This document shows positions 5,690-8,074 of a stretch of 8,074 nucleotides of DNA, in pieces. This stretch comes from an uncultured Erysipelotrichaceae bacterium. GTDB taxonomy: Bacteria > Bacillota_I > Bacilli_A > Erysipelotrichales > Coprobacillaceae. Under the pieces are notes generated by a model, which was not told the origin of the DNA, made no database searches, and saw only the letters and a program-made list of their open reading frames with translations. How positions within the stretch are numbered: position 1 is the stretch's first letter; every line of letters starts with the position of its first letter. Location: positions 1-8,074 of the forward strand of contig UQVG01000085.1 in NCBI GenBank assembly GCA_900544435.1. Reading direction: 5' to 3'. The translations under genes were made by a program, and so were the position numbers.

Positions 5690-5851
5690 ATGGATGCACA
5701 GGACATTATCGAACTGATCGAATACTTCAGAAATCTACAAGACAATGAAATGAAATTTGAAATCGAAGAATTACGCGGATACATTGATATAAAATTCGAA
5801 GAATTATATGACAAGTTAACTGAATACATTGATTCAAATCACCCATTATAA
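5690..5851 (+). CDS. Small acidic coiled-coil-like protein of the IS, 53 aa
   Basis: I do not recognise a named family. The protein is acidic and almost entirely helical: DAQDIIELIEYFRNLQ, then a run of Glu and Leu/Ile (residues 20-47) with spacing that suits a coiled coil. It starts two bases after the transposase stop. Its ribosome site GGGAGA lies within the last transposase codons, seven bases before the ATG, so the two are probably translated together. The frame also opens earlier inside the transposase gene, but those starts have no such site. Position inside the IS, upstream of a perfect hairpin, suggests a transposition partner or regulator; no motif proves this. Confidence 0.65.
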   Translation: MDAQDIIELIEYFRNLQDNEMKFEIEELRGYIDIKFEELYDKLTEYIDSNHPL

Positions 5852-5853
5852 AA

Positions 5854-5880
5854 GAGCAGAGATTTCAAACATCTCTGCTC
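5854..5880. terminator. Hairpin after the IS genes
   Basis: Perfect 10-base arms GAGCAGAGAT (5854-5863) and ATCTCTGCTC (5871-5880) flank a 7-base loop, starting two bases after the last IS stop codon. No T-run follows on the + strand. On the minus strand TTTTATAAT follows, so it may work better against transcripts entering from the surface-protein side. Confidence 0.65.
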
Positions 5881-5895
5881 CCTAGTTAATAATCA

Positions 5896-5915
5896 TTTAA
5901 ACACTCATAGGGTTT
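5896..5915 (+). repeat. Subterminal direct repeat of the IS, right copy
   Basis: TTTAAACACTCATAGGGTTT is the partner of 3593-3612 (18 of 20 bases, same direction). It lies about 45 bases inside the likely right end of the IS. Confidence 0.65.
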
Positions 5916-5984
5916 TCAACCCTACAATTTTTGAAGCCAACTTTTAGTCGACCCTATCTAATTGCGGATTACCAAGAAAATTCT

Positions 5985-6027
5985 GACTTATACGAATTCA
6001 ACACAAAATTGTGGACTTACATGAATT
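5985..6027 (+). repeat. Short direct repeat flanking a small inverted repeat
   Basis: GACTTATACGAATT (5985-5998) and GACTTACATGAATT (6014-6027) match at 12 of 14 bases, 29 bases apart. Between them CACAAAATTGTG (6002-6013) has 5-base symmetric arms. It lies just outside the predicted IS end. No function is clear; it could be the scar of an older element. Confidence 0.4.
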
Positions 6028-6066
6028 TGAAAGTTTATATCTATTTATTTTTTTGCACAAAATTCT

Positions 6067-6090
6067 TCACAGTTTAAGAAAAGGCTGTGA
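6067..6090 (-). terminator. Weak hairpin after the surface-protein gene
   Basis: Six-base arms TCACAG (6067-6072) and CTGTGA (6085-6090) flank a 12-base loop, 30 bases after the minus-strand stop. The following sequence has only short T stretches, so termination may be inefficient. Confidence 0.35.
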
Positions 6091-6119
6091 TTTAAAATCT
6101 AAAATTCAATGCCACAAAT

Positions 6120-7400
6120 TTATTTAGTTGCACCACATTCACATTTGAATCCAGTGGATACCTTTTCATCCCATGCAGGTTTATCTACAACCCATTTCTT
6201 TTCGTAAACAGCTTCATGGACAATTTCTTCTTTTCCAACTTCTATTTGCACAGTTTCAGAGTGATGTCCCCCAGGTTCTCCATTTAACATATGTTGTTTT
6301 GCATGAGATGCTCCATCCACCCCATTAGCAGTCAAATCGAATCCACAAGTATTACAAATATCATGAACTACATAATCATAAATAGGCTTGTATTCAATCC
6401 ATTTGTCAGCTACCATGACATTTTCATAGTGTCCTTTTTCTTCATGATGAACTGTTTTGAACTGCTCTACCCAATTATGAGTGTGTTCAGATGGTTTCTC
6501 ATTAGGTTTAGATGTATTGTTATCATTGTTTGGCTTAGAAGGTTTGTCTGAATTTGGTTTTTCGTTTGAATTATTTGAATTGTTGTTTGAATTAGAATTA
6601 TTTTTATCGCTGTTTGGTTTTTCTACCTTATCTTCAGACTTTTTGATCGTTGTTTCGCCTTTATCCACTTTTTCTTTTGTTTCTTTGGACATTGGAATCT
6701 TGCCATCTACGGTTTCTGTTAATCCGTTCTTTTTTGCATCTTTGCTATCAACAACTTTTACTACAACAGATTTTTTTTCTGTTGTATTTTTATATTTATC
6801 AGTAGCTGATACAGAAATATCATATTTTCCTTTTTTCTTGATGTCAAAGTCTTGCTTATCAATGGTAATTTCTGCACTACTTAAATCATTAGCTTTGAAG
6901 TAGTCCTTTAAATCAACATCTTCTGCGTTTTGTTCGATACGAATTTCTGTCAAGAAATCTTCGAATACAGGTGCTTTGGTATCTTTAACTTCAAAAGGCA
7001 CATCCTTGCTTTCTTTTGAATATTTAAGACTGACTTCATACTCTCCAACATCCAAGTATTTTTTGTCTTTGGATGTTACAGTGAACTTTTTCTTATCAAA
7101 TGTATATTTTTCTGCATTTGACATTAAATCCGAAGTTAATTCCACGGAACTTAACACATTTTTCTCTACATCATTTGATAGAAAAGTCTTAGGTTCAAGT
7201 TTAATTGCTTCTCCATACTCAAAAATTAGATCTTCTTTCAATGGCAATGTAGATTTATTATTATTAGACACAGCATATCCAATCCCTGCTCCTGCACATA
7301 CTAACAATGCTAATCCAATCAATACAACATTCCGTTTTTGGTTTTTCTTTTGTTTTTCGTCTTTGTTCACATTTGAATTATTTGTATTTTGGTTTTCCAT
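6120..7400 (-). CDS. Membrane-anchored surface protein with Ig-like modules and C-terminal zinc-finger-like domain
   Basis: A 426-aa protein. Residues 1-23 are polar and Lys-rich, and 24-44 form one membrane helix, so the rest should face outward. Residues about 52-140 and 141-217 look like two beta-rich Ig-like modules: the first ends VGEYEVSLKYSK; the second starts DTKAPVFEDF and ends GKYDISVSATDKYKN, as in bacterial DUF5011/HYR-like repeats. Residues 255-305 are a low-complexity Asn/Ser/Lys/Pro linker. The C-terminus (306-426) is rich in His, Trp and Tyr, with CNTCG...HAKQH (Cys349, Cys352, His366, His370) and a final KCECGATK. Related C-terminal modules occur on Firmicute surface proteins; their ligand is unknown. 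There is no LPXTG motif. The ATG has a GGAG site about 13 bases upstream. Adhesion or wall interaction is inference. Confidence 0.8.
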   Translation of the reverse strand: MENQNTNNSNVNKDEKQKKNQKRNVVLIGLALLVCAGAGIGYAVSNNNKSTLPLKEDLIFEYGEAIKLEPKTFLSNDVEKNVLSSVELTSDLMSNAEKYTFDKKKFTVTSKDKKYLDVGEYEVSLKYSKESKDVPFEVKDTKAPVFEDFLTEIRIEQNAEDVDLKDYFKANDLSSAEITIDKQDFDIKKKGKYDISVSATDKYKNTTEKKSVVVKVVDSKDAKKNGLTETVDGKIPMSKETKEKVDKGETTIKKSEDKVEKPNSDKNNSNSNNNSNNSNEKPNSDKPSKPNNDNNTSKPNEKPSEHTHNWVEQFKTVHHEEKGHYENVMVADKWIEYKPIYDYVVHDICNTCGFDLTANGVDGASHAKQHMLNGEPGGHHSETVQIEVGKEEIVHEAVYEKKWVVDKPAWDEKVSTGFKCECGATK

Positions 7401-7457
7401 GCTCTTTTTCTCCTATTTCTCTAATTTTTAATCTTTTAGTATATCCAATGAATTATT

Positions 7458-7486
7458 TTTAAGTTTTTGCTCGTTCTTAACTTAAA
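7458..7486. repeat. Inverted repeat in the surface-protein leader
   Basis: Eight-base arms TTTAAGTT (7458-7465) and AACTTAAA (7479-7486) flank a 13-base loop in the untranslated leader between promoter and start codon. It could be an RNA hairpin or an operator; AT-rich arms make chance possible. Confidence 0.35.
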
Positions 7487-7518
7487 TTCCCCTATTGATA
7501 CCCTCGCTTTCTATTTTC

Positions 7519-7527
7519 ATTATAGCA
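7519..7527 (-). promoter_or_regulatory. Extended -10 promoter of the surface-protein gene
   Basis: On the minus strand TGCTATAAT (7527-7519) gives TGN plus a perfect TATAAT; no good -35 is seen. Transcription would start near 7512 and leave a leader of about 110 bases, long enough for control by RNA structure. It lies 21 bases past the stop of the upstream HTH gene. Confidence 0.65.
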
Positions 7528-7548
7528 CTTTATTTTCTAAATGGATTA

Positions 7549-7926
7549 TCACTTTAATCGTTCATATAATCCTGCATAATTGAAAATAAATTCATAAGTG
7601 CTTTCTTTAATATAGGCTACCTGATGACTCCATATGGCTATACGAAAATACGCATTTGGTTTGATACCATACAAGGCTCGTCTTGAAATACCTAATTTTA
7701 AAGCAATTTCTTCATCTGTAAGTTCATCCACCAATTTATACTTCAGATATTTTCCTGCCTTTTCATCCATTTCAATCATTTCATCTATGTAATTCAAGAA
7801 ACAATCTACTTGATCTCCCTCTTTCATAATCCGATTGATATATTCACTTTCGATTCCATTACCTGACTTAATATCACTACTAACTTGAATTAAACTTCCT
7901 GTATGCAATGGCAAACGCATTTTCAA
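7549..7926 (-). CDS. Sigma-like helix-turn-helix regulator, 5' end uncertain or frameshifted
   Basis: The stretch from TTG at 7926 encodes 125 aa. Residues about 65-100 (LVDELTDEEIALKLGISRRALYGIKPNAYFRIAIW) form a helix-turn-helix of the sigma-70 region 4 kind, as in phage-type ArpU/RinA-like regulators. The part before it (DCFLNYIDEMIEMDEKAGKYLKYK) is helical and acidic. The start is doubtful: the TTG has no ribosome site, and the frame stays open upstream to 8031 without ATG or GTG. A second open stretch enters from the right edge in another frame and ends at 8009. A single-base shift in 8012-8031 would join them, so the gene may be broken. It lies upstream of the surface-protein gene and could regulate it, but nothing shows this. 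Confidence 0.6.
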   Translation of the reverse strand: MKMRLPLHTGSLIQVSSDIKSGNGIESEYINRIMKEGDQVDCFLNYIDEMIEMDEKAGKYLKYKLVDELTDEEIALKLGISRRALYGIKPNAYFRIAIWSHQVAYIKESTYEFIFNYAGLYERLK

Positions 7927-8074
7927 TCGAATTCTCTGTTGAATAAGAGGTGCATAGGCTTCACATACCTTTTTCCCATTTTCTTGTGTCTTTTCGACAT
8001 CAATGTTTCTATCGAATACAATAAGGCTTAACTAGCAATTTGGTGACTTTGCTATAATTCTGTGTTTTATCACT

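Larger units (their letters stand above)
3529..5962 (+). mobile_element. ISL3-family insertion sequence with two accessory genes
   Basis: The element holds three same-strand genes: a DUF6431 protein, the ISL3 transposase and a 53-aa protein. Candidate terminal inverted repeats are AATAGATAGGG (3529-3539) and its near-complement (5952-5962), 10 of 11 bases. Behind them, both ends show a looser match around AAAA and TAGGG. I could not find an 8-base target duplication, so the ends are uncertain by tens of bases. At about 2.4 kb it is longer than a simple ISL3 element because of the extra genes. Its codons look less AT-rich than the flanks, in keeping with separate origin. Confidence 0.7.

Noticed and set aside
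3521..5970. Target-site duplication flanking the IS
   Set aside because: The eight bases outside the candidate ends do not match in any close alignment I tried.
6291..7431. Several + strand open frames opposite the surface-protein gene
   Set aside because: They are rich in Phe, Ser and Leu, as expected from the complement of Lys/Asn-rich coding sequence, and have no ribosome sites.

Overview
The window is AT-rich DNA with strong purine-rich ribosome binding sites, extended -10 promoters and hairpin terminators. This fits a low-GC Firmicute. The replication, IS and surface-protein types would suit the Erysipelotrichia or related gut lineages, but that placement is an impression and not demonstrated. 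An iteron-type initiator gene beside its iterons makes this part of a plasmid, or of an integrated plasmid-like element.

Layout. (a) 1-1800 is the replication module. A Rep_3-type initiator gene (minus strand) is followed after 22 bases by a gene for a lipoprotein DNA/RNA nuclease that runs off the left edge. Upstream of rep lie five direct iterons with a 22-base core period, and a sixth inverted copy sits inside the rep promoter, which suggests autoregulation. (b) 1790-3380 is a small cassette of three unrecognised or poorly known genes: a DUF7695-like zinc-ribbon protein (+), a 68-aa helical protein (+) and a 167-aa protein (-). The two outer genes read inward from nearly identical inverted upstream elements that carry helically spaced TAAACAAGA boxes. 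(c) 3400-3530 holds a second, unexplained set of 22-base direct repeats. (d) About 3530-5960 is an ISL3-family insertion sequence carrying a DUF6431 zinc protein, the DDE transposase and a 53-aa acidic protein. Its left end has a strong minus-strand terminator that may end a short antisense RNA. (e) 6120-8074 (minus strand) carries a membrane-anchored surface protein with Ig-like modules and a zinc-finger-like C-terminus, preceded by a gene for a sigma-like helix-turn-helix protein with an unclear or broken 5' end.

How the parts relate. The initiator should bind the iterons to start replication and bind the inverted iteron to limit its own synthesis; the nuclease gene is probably co-transcribed. 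The two outer cassette genes appear co-regulated. The IS separates the cassette and the second repeat set from the surface-protein region. No partition, mobilisation or resistance gene, tRNA, rRNA or CRISPR array was recognised.
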